From positions 1-64,000 of the forward strand of contig JAIROI010000025.1 in NCBI GenBank assembly GCA_031257615.1: 64,000 nucleotides of DNA, given 5' to 3'. Under the pieces are notes generated by a model that was not told the origin of the DNA, searched no databases, and was given only the letters and a program-made list of their open reading frames with translations. The position numbers were made by a program, and so were the translations under genes. Positions 43,993 to 52,927 of this stretch are shown piece by piece (within the stretch, counting starts at the first letter, position 1; each line of letters begins with the position of its first letter). The DNA is from Odoribacteraceae bacterium. GTDB taxonomy: Bacteria; Bacteroidota; Bacteroidia; Bacteroidales; Marinifilaceae.

Positions 43993-44014
43993 GGCCGGGA
44001 GAAGTCTCCCGGCC
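43993..44014 (+). promoter_or_regulatory. GC hairpin between fecR and susC
   Basis: A perfect inverted repeat GGCCGGGAGA/TCTCCCGGCC with a tiny loop starts 3 bp after the fecR stop codon and 76 bp before the susC start. Followed by AATAAAT rather than a T-run. Same position as the hairpin at 30964-30988. Confidence 0.6.
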
Positions 44015-44089
44015 AATAAATACACGAATTAAAAATCCTGCACAGCAGTAGGATGCGACGGCAGGATGTCACTAACACGGAACAAAAGT

Positions 44090-47000
44090 ATGAATAAAAA
44101 CGGAAATCAAAGGCGGGAGATTCTCTCTTGGCCACGGAAAATGTATCGCGGCGGCCGTTTATTGGTTTTATGGTGTCTTTTAGCGTTAACGCCGGCGCCG
44201 GCGCTTGCCGTTTCGCGGGAGCATTGCATCAGTCTCAAGATGGAGAACGCCACGGTGCAGGAGGTCTTCGACGAAATCACGCGCGCCACCGGCCTCGACT
44301 TTTTCTACAACAACGCCCTGTTCGACGTTGCCCGCAGGGTCAGCGTGACCCTCTCCGAAGCCTCGATCGAGGAGGCCCTGGGGGCGGTCTTCACGGGCTA
44401 CCGCGTGCGTTTCACGATCAACGACCATTTCATCGTGCTCCTCGACTTGCAGCCGGGCGGTTCCCTCCAGCGGCAGGGTCAATTCGTTACGGGCGTCGTG
44501 GTCGATCCCGGCGGCATTCCTCTCGCCGGCGTCACGGTGCGCGTCAAAGGCACGTCCGCGGGCGTGGCCAGCGACCGGGAGGGTCGTTTTTCGATCCCCG
44601 TGCCGTTCGGCGACCCGCCGCCGGTGCTTCAATTCTCGTTTATCGGGATGAAAACGCGGGAGGTGGCGTGGAAAGGCGAGGAAACGCTATTCATAAAGAT
44701 GGATGAAGAGGCCAAGGAGATAGAGGAGATCGTGGTTTTGGGCATCGCGAGCGTCTCCCGCCGCGACATGGTCGGTTCTTTCACCACCTTACCCATCGAC
44801 GCCGTCATGCAGCCCGCCTACGGGTCGGTCGACCAGATGTTAGAGGGACGCGTGGCGGGCATGGCCGTGACTTCCACCTCCATCCGCGCCGGTTCCGCGC
44901 CCTCCATTGCCATCCGGGGGCGCTCCACGTTGTTGGGCAACACCCAACCGCTGTGGGTCGTGGACGGCGTCGTGCAGAGCGACGTCATGGAGGTCGACGC
45001 GCTGTCCGGCATGTGGAACTCCTCCTCCGACGACAACCTCGTCCAGTACCTCGGCAGCCAGATCTCCTGGCTCAACCCGAACGACATCGAGACCGTCACC
45101 GTCTTAAAGGACGCCACCTCCACCGCCATCTACGGTTCGAGGGCCTCCAACGGCGTGATCGTCATCACCACCCGCAAAGGCAGCGCCGACCGCTTCTCCG
45201 TCAACGCCTCCGCCAACTGGAGCGTCCGCGCGCGCCCCACCTACGCCCACTACGACCTCATGAACTCCCAGCAGCGCATCCGTTTCAGCCAGGAGGCCTT
45301 CAACGCCGGGGCTTTCTACCTCACCGTACCCATCGCGCAGCCCTACACTTACGAGGGGTTGCTGCGACTGTTCCACGATGGAGCGATCAGCGAGAGCGAG
45401 TTCGTCAGCCAATACACGCTCCTCGAGGCCGTCAACACCGACTGGCTCGGTCTCCTGACCCGCAACGCCGTCGGGCAACGCTACAACGTCAGTGTCAACG
45501 GCGGCACAAGCCGATCCACCTACTCCCTCTCCGCCTCTTACGACCGCGCTGAGGGCGTCGAGGTCGGGAACGACAGCGAGCGAGCCACCGCCCGCCTCGC
45601 CGTCGGGATCACCCTCTCCGACCGCGCCCGCCTCGAAGTCTCCCTCGGAGGAGGCCTCACCAAAACCACCGGGTTCGCCGCCGGCGTCAATCCCCTCGGC
45701 TACGCCACCGCCACCAGCCGCGCCATTCCCGCGCGTCACCCCGACGGCTCGCTCCTCTTCTACAAAGTCGCCGACGCGTACCTCTACAACGAGTCCACCG
45801 CGACCACCGGCCTCGACTTCAACATCCTCCACGAGATCGCCAACACCGGCTCCTCCTTCCGCTCCCCCACTTTCAACGCCAACATCAACTTCCGCTGGGA
45901 GTTCCTCCCCGCCTTCGCCCACGAGCTGGTCGCCGGCGTCAAGTTGGACAGCCGAAAGGGGGAGATCTGGGCCGACGCACCCTCGGAGTACATCGCCCGC
46001 AGGTACAGGGGCTACACCCTCGGCGCCGTCGAACCCGAAAGCCCCTATTACAACGCCGCCCTGCTGCCCTTCGGCGGAGAATTGCAGACGGACGACACCT
46101 TCGGACAGGCCATCGAGTTGAGAAACACCATCAAGTACAGCCGCACCTTCGACTCCGACCACCGCGTCGCCCTCCAAGCCAGCTGGGAAACGCGCTCCAA
46201 CTACCGAAACTCCAAGGTCAACACCGTCTGGGGGTTCGAGCGCGACCGCGGCGAGCGTATCTCCCTCCCCGCCAACGCGACCATCGTCCCCGTCGGCTCC
46301 GTCTCGCCCCCCAAAGACCCCGGCGTATTCAGCGAGCTGTATAGCGGGCGCTGGCGATCCACCAACTTCACCAACACCTACGCCTCGCTGATCCTCATCG
46401 GGAGCTACTCCCTCAAAAACAAATACATCTTCAACGCCAACGCCCGCAACGACTGGTCGAACCGCTTCGGACAAAACGTCAATCGCCGCTTCGACCCCAC
46501 CTACTCCCTCGGCGTCGCCTGGCACGTCGCCTCCGAACCGTGGATGCGCGCCGAGGCCCTCGATCGCCTCTCCGCGCGACTCTCCTACGGCATCCAGGGC
46601 AACGTCCTCAACAGCGTCAGCCCCGAAATGATCCTCCTCAAAGGCAACGCGTCTACCCTCTATAACGGATACGCGACGAGCATCAGCCAACTCGCCAACC
46701 CCCACCTCACCTGGGAACGCACGCGTACATGGAACTTCGGCCTCGACCTCGGACTCTTCCGCGACCGCTTCTCGCTCGTCGCCGACGGCTACACCCGATA
46801 CTCCAACGTCGGCACCGCCTTCCAGCTCTCGCCCGAATACGGGGGATACTCGACCCCCGTCACCGGCACCTATACCCGCAATACCGGCGTGGAAATCACC
46901 CTCAACGCCCGCCTCGTCAGCACCCCCGACTGGAACCTCGCCGTCGGGGGGAACGCCGCCAAAAACTGGAACAAGATCGTCAAAACGGATCTCCTCGACG

Positions 47001-47731
47001 CCTCCCCCCGCGTCACCGCCAACTACATCAACGGACAGGACTCCCGCGTCCTCGCCCCCGGGTACGCCCACGGCACCTTCTGGGCCTACGACTTCGCCGG
47101 GCTGGACGAAAACGGATACCCCACCTTCAACCGCCTCGACATGGAAAAAGGAACGCCATTCACCGACTTCCTCGTCCGCGCCGGCGTCAAAACCCCGCTC
47201 GTCAACGGCGGGGCCAACCTCCACGCGAGCTACAAAGGCCTCTCCCTCCGAGCCCATCTCGCCTTCTCCGTCGGCGCGAGCGCCTTCCTCCCAGACCCCT
47301 ACGAGGCCTTCTACCTCGGACACATCCCCTCGCCCGTCAGCAACCTCCCCGCGGCCCTCGCCCGACGCTGGAAAAAAACCGGCGACCCGGAGGCGATCCC
47401 AGGACTCTACACCAACAGGAACGTCCCCATCACCCTCGCCGACCCCTCCATCAACAACAGCACCAACACCGAGGACCGGTACCGCATGTGGGCGCGCTCA
47501 AACGCCCGCGTCGCCCCCGCCTCCACCCTCAAGTGCAAGAGCGTCCAGCTCTCGTGGAACGGAAAACCCGCCGCGCTCGCCCGGGCCGGCGTTAAAAGCA
47601 TCGCCATCAACGCCACCGTCAACAACCTCTTCCTCATCGCCGACAAAGCATGGAACGGAATGGACCCCGCGCTCGGAGGAAATCGCGTCGAACCGCGCAG
47701 CTTCAACATCGGCCTCAATATCGGACTATAA
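44090..47731 (+). CDS. SusC/RagA family TonB-linked outer-membrane protein with STN domain
   Basis: TonB-dependent importer of 1213 residues from the ATG at 44090 (an in-frame ATG at 44066 is less likely). Order: long signal sequence (LLVLWCLLALTPAPALA), STN domain (about 48-120, VQEVFDEITRATGLDFFYNN), CarboxypepD_reg-like domain (TGVVVDPGGIPLAGVTVRVKG), IEEIVVLGIASVSRRDMVG, plug (IAIRGRSTLLGNTQPLWVVDG; LKDATSTAIYGSRASNGVIV) and barrel ending in FNIGLNIGL. The STN fits the FecR encoded just upstream. SusD follows after 12 bp. Ligand unknown. Confidence 0.95.
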   Translation: MNKNGNQRREILSWPRKMYRGGRLLVLWCLLALTPAPALAVSREHCISLKMENATVQEVFDEITRATGLDFFYNNALFDVARRVSVTLSEASIEEALGAVFTGYRVRFTINDHFIVLLDLQPGGSLQRQGQFVTGVVVDPGGIPLAGVTVRVKGTSAGVASDREGRFSIPVPFGDPPPVLQFSFIGMKTREVAWKGEETLFIKMDEEAKEIEEIVVLGIASVSRRDMVGSFTTLPIDAVMQPAYGSVDQMLEGRVAGMAVTSTSIRAGSAPSIAIRGRSTLLGNTQPLWVVDGVVQSDVMEVDALSGMWNSSSDDNLVQYLGSQISWLNPNDIETVTVLKDATSTAIYGSRASNGVIVITTRKGSADRFSVNASANWSVRARPTYAHYDLMNSQQRIRFSQEAFNAGAFYLTVPIAQPYTYEGLLRLFHDGAISESEFVSQYTLLEAVNTDWLGLLTRNAVGQRYNVSVNGGTSRSTYSLSASYDRAEGVEVGNDSERATARLAVGITLSDRARLEVSLGGGLTKTTGFAAGVNPLGYATATSRAIPARHPDGSLLFYKVADAYLYNESTATTGLDFNILHEIANTGSSFRSPTFNANINFRWEFLPAFAHELVAGVKLDSRKGEIWADAPSEYIARRYRGYTLGAVEPESPYYNAALLPFGGELQTDDTFGQAIELRNTIKYSRTFDSDHRVALQASWETRSNYRNSKVNTVWGFERDRGERISLPANATIVPVGSVSPPKDPGVFSELYSGRWRSTNFTNTYASLILIGSYSLKNKYIFNANARNDWSNRFGQNVNRRFDPTYSLGVAWHVASEPWMRAEALDRLSARLSYGIQGNVLNSVSPEMILLKGNASTLYNGYATSISQLANPHLTWERTRTWNFGLDLGLFRDRFSLVADGYTRYSNVGTAFQLSPEYGGYSTPVTGTYTRNTGVEITLNARLVSTPDWNLAVGGNAAKNWNKIVKTDLLDASPRVTANYINGQDSRVLAPGYAHGTFWAYDFAGLDENGYPTFNRLDMEKGTPFTDFLVRAGVKTPLVNGGANLHASYKGLSLRAHLAFSVGASAFLPDPYEAFYLGHIPSPVSNLPAALARRWKKTGDPEAIPGLYTNRNVPITLADPSINNSTNTEDRYRMWARSNARVAPASTLKCKSVQLSWNGKPAALARAGVKSIAINATVNNLFLIADKAWNGMDPALGGNRVEPRSFNIGLNIGL

Positions 47732-47743
47732 ACAGACAACCCC

Positions 47744-49384
47744 ATGAAAACAATATACATCATCCCCATCGCCCTCGCCCTCGCCGCCTGCAGCAAGTTC
47801 CTCGAACCGCAATCGCGCACCGAAGTCACCCCCTCCACCGTCGCCCACCTCGACGAACTGCTCATCGGAGTCGCCTACCCCCGCCCCGACGCCGATTTCC
47901 TCGGCTGCCTCCTCGACGCCGTCTCCGACGACGTCAGCGGGGCCGGTTATCACAAGGGCGGGGACGCCTCCGGCACGGGATTCTACGAAACCCCCATCGC
48001 CCGGGCCGTCCAAATCGTCTACACGTGGCAGCCCGACTACGCCCGCCTCGTCCAACTCGCCGGCGGCGCGAACTACGACATGTACTCCCCCGTCTACCGG
48101 TTCCTCGCCGGCGCCAACGCCGTCATCGACCACGTCGACCGCGTCAGCGGGAGCCTCGAGGAGAAAAACAACGTCCTCGCCCAGGCCCTCACGCTCAGGG
48201 GATATTACTACTTGCACCTCGTCAACATCTTCGGCGTACCCTACAACGTCGACCCCGAAGGCCCCGGCGTGCCCCTCAAGCTCACCGCGGCCGTCGAGCA
48301 ACGACCCATGACCCGCGCCACCGTCCGCGAGGTCTACGCGAGCGTCATCGCCGACCTCCTCGAGGCCGAAAGACTCTTCGCTACCCTCCCCGCCGACAAG
48401 CAGTTCAGAAAAGATTACCGCGTCAACATCCTCGTCGCGAGACTCCTCCTCGCCCGCGCCTACCTCTACATGGAACGCTGGGAAGAGGCCGCCGACGCCG
48501 CTACCGCCGTCATCAACCACCCCGCCCCCGCCCTCCTCTCCCTCGAATCGCTCCTCGCCGCCGGATACACCAACGTCCGCGCCAGCGCCAGCAACGACAA
48601 GCGGAAATACTACAACTTCATCTCCCACGACAACCCCGAATGCCTCTGGCTCTTCGGATCCGCCGCCGGATCCAGCCTCTACGCCAAAAACATCATCGCA
48701 CGCGCCACCGGCGCCAACGCCACCAACTGCGCCTACCTCCTCCAGGCTTCCGAACCCCTCGTCAGCAGCTTCGAACCCGGAGACGCCCGCAAACTCCTCT
48801 ACCTCGTCAGCGACGTCTACGCCACCGCGGCCATCAACCGCACCGGATACGGCGCTTTCGGCAAGTACCCCATCCTCGTCGGCGAGCGCAACAACCTCCT
48901 CCCCTCCACCGGACCCCGCGTCTTCGGACAGGCCCTCCGACTCGCCGAGGCATACCTCACCCGCGCCGAGGCCAACGCCATGCTACACCAACAAGGACGC
49001 GCCGGGGCCGCCGAACAAGCCATCGCCGACCTCAACGCCATCCGATCCAAACGATTCACCGCCGCCGCCCACGTCCCCCTCACCCTCGCCGACTTCCCCG
49101 ACCCCAACGCCCTCGTCGACAAGGCGCGCGAGGAACGACGACGCGAACTCTGCTTCGAGGCCCTCCGCTGGTTCGACCAACGAAGGCACGGCAGGAAACG
49201 CGTCGAACACCGCTGGTACACCGGCCCCGAAACCACCACCGCCACCGTCGCCGCCTACCAAACCTTCGTCCTCGAGGACAACGACCCCGCCTTCACCTTC
49301 CCCCTCCCCCGCGAAGTCATGGAGCAAAACACCGCCCTCGAACAAATCCCCGGCATCCCCGCCGAACGACTCCCCATCGAATAA
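47744..49384 (+). CDS. SusD/RagB family nutrient-binding lipoprotein
   Basis: Partner of the preceding SusC, 546 residues. Lipobox ALAACSKF; SusD landmarks include SKFLEPQSRTEVTPSTV, LAQALTLRGYYYLHLVNIFG, VNILVARLLLARAYLYMERW and the C-terminal LRLAEAYLTRAEANAML, then REERRRELCFEALRWFDQRR. Codons are heavily C-ending, as in the SusC gene. A metallopeptidase-like lipoprotein gene follows after 21 bp. Confidence 0.95.
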   Translation: MKTIYIIPIALALAACSKFLEPQSRTEVTPSTVAHLDELLIGVAYPRPDADFLGCLLDAVSDDVSGAGYHKGGDASGTGFYETPIARAVQIVYTWQPDYARLVQLAGGANYDMYSPVYRFLAGANAVIDHVDRVSGSLEEKNNVLAQALTLRGYYYLHLVNIFGVPYNVDPEGPGVPLKLTAAVEQRPMTRATVREVYASVIADLLEAERLFATLPADKQFRKDYRVNILVARLLLARAYLYMERWEEAADAATAVINHPAPALLSLESLLAAGYTNVRASASNDKRKYYNFISHDNPECLWLFGSAAGSSLYAKNIIARATGANATNCAYLLQASEPLVSSFEPGDARKLLYLVSDVYATAAINRTGYGAFGKYPILVGERNNLLPSTGPRVFGQALRLAEAYLTRAEANAMLHQQGRAGAAEQAIADLNAIRSKRFTAAAHVPLTLADFPDPNALVDKAREERRRELCFEALRWFDQRRHGRKRVEHRWYTGPETTTATVAAYQTFVLEDNDPAFTFPLPREVMEQNTALEQIPGIPAERLPIE

Positions 49385-49405
49385 CTCACCTATATATACC
49401 CGATC

Positions 49406-50389
49406 ATGAAAACAACCCGCGCCCTCCTCGTCGCCCTCGCCATCGCCGCCGCCTGCAGCTGCGCGCGCGAAGCCGCCATCGTCCCCGAAGGCCCCGACGC
49501 CCTCCTCAACGCCATCCCATTCCCCCAGGGCAACGACCCCTGGGACGAAGTCTTCCAACAAATCGACCAGCAGCACGGCGTTAAAATATACTACAAGAAC
49601 TTCACCGACGCCGACTGGAGCCGCTCCTGGACCAACGCCGCCGGCGCGCCACTCGCGGGCGAACGCTTCGAAACGCCCGAAGAACTCGCCGCCGCCGCCG
49701 CGTACGTCAAGCAATACATCTTCGACTTCCTCGACCCCACCCTCCTCCGCGGCGTCTTCCGACCCCGCGTCTACCTCGTCAAAAACATGCATCTCGCCAA
49801 CATCCCCCAGGCCCTCTCCATCGGCATGGACTGCTGGATATTCAGCCCGCCCCTCACCAACGCCACCGACTATTCTACAGGCGTCTACGCCTCCAAGCTC
49901 GCCATCCTCTCCGCGATCCTCCACCGCGCCTACGCCGGCGGCAACATCGCGCTCCCCCCCGCCTTCTTCGAGGGCGTCGACTACGCCACCCCCACCGACG
50001 GCTACTCCCGCGCAGCCTCCAACAACAACTGGCCCAACCTCTGGTCGCGGCGCGGATTCCTCAGCGACCTCGGCGATGCCGGCCTCCCCTTTTTTCCAGA
50101 CTATTACCCCACCCTCAACGTCTCCCCCGCTGATTTTCAGGCGCACCCCGACCTCGAGTTCCGCGCTTTCGTGAATTACATCCTGATCCTCCGCGATCGC
50201 GACCGTTACTTCGCCGACGGCGCCCGTTTCGAGCAATGCACCCTCCTCCGACGGCGCTTCCAAATCCTTGAGGAACACCTCAAGACCGCCTACGGCATCG
50301 ACCTCCTCGCTTACCAATCAATGGCCTTCGACGGATACTCCGGCGCCGAATGGGACGACGCCAGATGCGTCCCCGTCATCCCCCGATAG
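49406..50389 (+). CDS. Peptidase_Mx1-like lipoprotein with a degenerate zinc site
   Basis: A 327-residue lipoprotein (MKTTRALLVALAIAAACSCARE) that resembles the putative zinc-binding metallopeptidase family found after susD in Bacteroidetes: YVKQYIFDFLDPTLLRGVFRPRVYLV, then a helix followed by WPNLWSRRGFLSD and ADFQAHPDLEFRAFVNYIL. Family members have an HExxHxxH helix. Here the equivalent helix reads KLAILSAILHRAYAGG, which keeps only the last His. It may be a binding protein rather than an enzyme. Assignment rests on context and partial resemblance. Confidence 0.6.
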   Translation: MKTTRALLVALAIAAACSCAREAAIVPEGPDALLNAIPFPQGNDPWDEVFQQIDQQHGVKIYYKNFTDADWSRSWTNAAGAPLAGERFETPEELAAAAAYVKQYIFDFLDPTLLRGVFRPRVYLVKNMHLANIPQALSIGMDCWIFSPPLTNATDYSTGVYASKLAILSAILHRAYAGGNIALPPAFFEGVDYATPTDGYSRAASNNNWPNLWSRRGFLSDLGDAGLPFFPDYYPTLNVSPADFQAHPDLEFRAFVNYILILRDRDRYFADGARFEQCTLLRRRFQILEEHLKTAYGIDLLAYQSMAFDGYSGAEWDDARCVPVIPR

Positions 50390-50428
50390 TCCCTCCCCGC
50401 CACCAAACTCTCTCCCTTCCCTTTCAAC

Positions 50429-50689
50429 AAGCCGCTTGTCCCCCCGACAAGCGGCTTTTCTACGTCAATACCCCCGTTATCGACGTCAACATCCCGGAGG
50501 TTGACGTCAATTTCCCCGTTATCTACTTCAACAACCCGAAGTTTGACTTCCCCCGCCGAGATTTTGACTCCAGCAACTCGAAGTTTGACTTCAGCAACCG
50601 GAATTCTGACTTCAACAACCGGAATTCTGACTTCAGCAACTCGAAGTTTGACTTCAGCAACGGAAAGTTTGTACTCCAACATTCGTTAC
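50429..50689. repeat. Left arm of a giant inverted repeat, with 21-bp units and terminator
   Basis: The arm begins with a terminator hairpin (AAGCCGCTTGTC/GACAAGCGGCTT, 50429-50457, then TTTT) that ends the third uptake locus. It continues with 21-bp units built on GAAGTTTGACTTC and GGAATTCTGACTTC. Two blocks, 50503-50569 (67 bp) and 50628-50679 (52 bp), recur as exact reverse complements at 51135-51201 and 51067-51118. Confidence 0.93.
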
Positions 50690-51063
50690 TGGAGCTACAA
50701 CATTGAATATTAGAGCTACAACATTTAGTATCGGAGCTACATCATCTATTATTGTAGCTCCAATATTCATTATTGGAGCTACAATAATCATTATTGGAGC
50801 TACAATAATCATTATTGGAGCTACAATATTCAATGTTGGAGCTACAATAATCATTATTGGAGCTACAATAATGAATGTTGTAGCTCCAATATTCATTATT
50901 GTAGCTCCAATATTCAATGTTGTAGCTCCAATACTAAATGTTGTAGCTCCAATATTCAATGTTGTAGCTCCAATATTCAATGTTGTAGCTCCAATAATAG
51001 ACGTTGTAGCTCCAACATTAATTGTTGAAACTACAACAACGATTGTTGTAGCTCCAGTAATGA
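50690..51063. repeat. 21-bp AT-rich palindromic array at the centre of the inverted repeat
   Basis: About seventeen 21-bp units such as ATTATTGGAGCTACAATAATC. Left of about 50875 most units read GGAGCTACAA; right of it most read TTGTAGCTCC, so the array is itself a large inverted repeat. ATTATTG...CAATAAT forms a palindrome in each unit. Open frames (repeating IIIGAT) are a consequence of the period. Confidence 0.92.
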
Positions 51064-51255
51064 ATATTGGAGTACAAACTTTCCGTTGCTGAAGTCAAAC
51101 TTCGAGTTGCTGAAGTCAAACTTTCGATGGGGGAAGTCAAAATCTCGGCGGGGGAAGTCAAACTTCGGGTTGTTGAAGTAGATAACGGGGAAATTGACGT
51201 CAAACTTTGGGGGGAGGACGTAAAAAAGCCGCTTGTCGGGGTGGACAAGCGGCTT
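51064..51255. repeat. Right arm of the giant inverted repeat, with terminator
   Basis: Reverse complement of the left arm, shorter by three 21-bp units once a one-base loop difference is allowed for. It ends in the hairpin 51226-51255 that, on the minus strand, is followed by TTTTTT and would terminate the nitroreductase gene. Confidence 0.93.
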
Positions 51256-51274
51256 GTTGAGGGGAAAGGGGGGG

Positions 51275-51916
51275 CTATTTGACGAGGGGGTAGCCGACGG
51301 GGTTGTTGAGTATGGGGAGTTGGGTGGCGGAAAGGTGTAGGATCTCCTTTAATTTCGGTTGATCCATGTAGGCGCGGGGGACGGTGGCAAGTCCGACGGC
51401 GGCGCAGAAGATGTTGATGTTCTGGGAGACGATGCCGCCGTCCATGGCGCCCCAGAGGCGGGAGAGGTCGGGGTCGTTCATCCGGAAACGGGAGTAGTCG
51501 GAGACGATGAGGAGGACGACGGGGGCGCTTTTGACGAACTCCTGTCCGGCGGCCAGGAGTGGCCGGATGTCGCCGCTGACGACGGGCTTGAGGAGGTTGT
51601 TGGGGGCGTCGTAGAGGTAGGCGCCGGCTGGCAGAGCGACGTAGAGGTCAATGTCTTGGTCGTTTTTGGCGGTGGGGGCGGTGCGTCTCCCGTCGGGGCG
51701 GTTGACCCCGTAGGCGGCCCAGAGGAGGTCGCTGAGGTCTTGGTGGGAGAGCGGTCGGGAGTCCATGGCGCGGACGGAGGCGCGGTTGGCGAGGGCCGTC
51801 ATGACGGCTGTTCCCCGGTTTTTATCGGGGGCGTTGAGTTTGATTTCCTTGAGTTCCTGGGCCTGGGCGAGGGGTGCAAGGAAGATGGCGGCGAGGATGA
51901 GGAGCGCGTTTTTCAT
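51275..51916 (-). CDS. Exported SagB/ThcOx-type nitroreductase family protein
   Basis: A 213-residue FMN-dependent oxidoreductase-fold protein with a signal peptide (MKNALLILAAIFLAPLAQAQ), so probably periplasmic. Family landmarks: RASVRAMDSRPLSHQDLSDLLWAAYGVN near the N-terminus with the Arg-Ser flavin-binding pair, DIDLYVALPAGAYLYDAPNN, the central GGIVSQNINIFCAAVGLATV helix and the C-terminal PVGYPLVK. The substrate is unknown. Export is unusual for nitroreductases in general, though this SagB-like type is seen in Bacteroidetes. Its promoter box is at 51951-51958. Confidence 0.88.
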   Translation of the reverse strand: MKNALLILAAIFLAPLAQAQELKEIKLNAPDKNRGTAVMTALANRASVRAMDSRPLSHQDLSDLLWAAYGVNRPDGRRTAPTAKNDQDIDLYVALPAGAYLYDAPNNLLKPVVSGDIRPLLAAGQEFVKSAPVVLLIVSDYSRFRMNDPDLSRLWGAMDGGIVSQNINIFCAAVGLATVPRAYMDQPKLKEILHLSATQLPILNNPVGYPLVK

Positions 51917-51950
51917 GATTGTTGATTTTAAGGGTGAATGTAATGATGTG

Positions 51951-51958
51951 CAAATGTA
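51951..51958 (-). promoter_or_regulatory. -7 promoter box of the nitroreductase gene
   Basis: Minus-strand TACATTTG, a perfect TAnnTTTG box in the gap between metF and the nitroreductase gene; predicted start near 51944, 28 nt before the ATG. Confidence 0.5.
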
Positions 51959-51967
51959 GTTGTTTTT

Positions 51968-52921
51968 TCAGAAGACTTGTCGGATGATGTCGCGGATGTT
52001 GTCGGAGTTTCCCATGGTGTAGTAGTGGACGGCGGGGGCGCCCCTGGCGACGAGTTCGGCGCTTTGGGCGACGGCCCAGTCGATGCCGACGGTTCGTACG
52101 CGGGCGTTGTCGGGGCAGGCGCGGGCCCGGTTGACGAGTTTGTCGGGGATGTTGATATGGAAGGCGCGCGGGAGGGTTTCGAGGTGGTTGAGGGTGGAGA
52201 TGGGCTTGAGGCCCGGGATGATGGGGACGTTGATCCCGGCTTGTCGGCAGGCGTCGCGGAAGCGGAAGAAGGCGTTGTTGTCGAAGAACATTTGCGTGAC
52301 GATGTATCGCGCTCCGGCGTCGACTTTTTGCTTGAGGTGGCGGATGTCGGCGTCGAGGGTGGTGGCCTCGTGGTGTTTTTCGGGGTAGGCGGCGACGCCG
52401 ACGCAGAAGTTGGCGGGGACGGCGTCGGCGATGGAGTCGTCGAGGTATTGTCCCCGGTTCATGCGCTGTATCTGTTCGACGAGTTCGCGGCAGTAGCGGT
52501 ATTCTCCTTCTGCCGGCGCGAAGGCGCGTTGTCCGGGGAGGGGGTCTCCTCGGAGCGCCATGACGTTTTCGATGTCGAGGAAGTGGAGGTCGATGAGGGT
52601 GTTTTCGATCTGGTGCGGGGTGGCTCCCCCGCAGACGACGTGTGGGACGACTTCGACGGGGAATCGCTTCATGATGGCGGCGGCGAGGGCGACGGAGCCT
52701 GGTCGTTTGGTGACGACGACGCGGGCGATGGAGCCGTCGGGGCGCGGTCGTAATTCTTCCTCGTCGCGGTGGAAGGTGATGTTGATGAATGGTGGGGCGA
52801 ACTCCATGAGGGGTTCGATGGCGGCGTGTATTTTTCGGATGTCGCCCCCGCGGAGGGGGGGCACCAGTTCGAAGGAGCAGAAGGGGCGGGTGGATTGGTC
52901 GAGGATGTCGATGACTTTCAT
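51968..52921 (-). CDS. metF: Methylenetetrahydrofolate reductase
   Basis: FAD enzyme that reduces 5,10-methylene-THF to 5-methyl-THF, the methyl donor for MetH. Beta/alpha-barrel landmarks: CSFELVPPLRGGDIRKIHAA with the catalytic Glu near residue 18, FINITFHRDEEE, VVPHVVCGGATPHQIENTLIDL, NVMALRGDPLPGQ, and the FAD-site segment ARYIVTQMFFDNNAFFRF. The length of 317 residues is normal. It starts 6 bp after metH, so the methyl supplier and user are in one operon. Confidence 0.96.
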   Translation of the reverse strand: MKVIDILDQSTRPFCSFELVPPLRGGDIRKIHAAIEPLMEFAPPFINITFHRDEEELRPRPDGSIARVVVTKRPGSVALAAAIMKRFPVEVVPHVVCGGATPHQIENTLIDLHFLDIENVMALRGDPLPGQRAFAPAEGEYRYCRELVEQIQRMNRGQYLDDSIADAVPANFCVGVAAYPEKHHEATTLDADIRHLKQKVDAGARYIVTQMFFDNNAFFRFRDACRQAGINVPIIPGLKPISTLNHLETLPRAFHINIPDKLVNRARACPDNARVRTVGIDWAVAQSAELVARGAPAVHYYTMGNSDNIRDIIRQVF

Positions 52922-52927
52922 GGCGGT

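Noticed and set aside
45104-47323. A 739-codon minus-strand frame opposite the third susC
   Set aside because: Antisense shadow with Gly/Glu/Val-rich composition and no recognisable domain.
47650-49584. A 644-codon Arg/Pro-rich plus-strand frame over the third susD
   Set aside because: Frame-shifted shadow of the SusD gene; composition is not protein-like.
50703-51092. Hydrophobic IIIGAT-repeat protein
   Set aside because: Translation of the AT-rich 21-bp array; the same composition gives open frames on the other strand.
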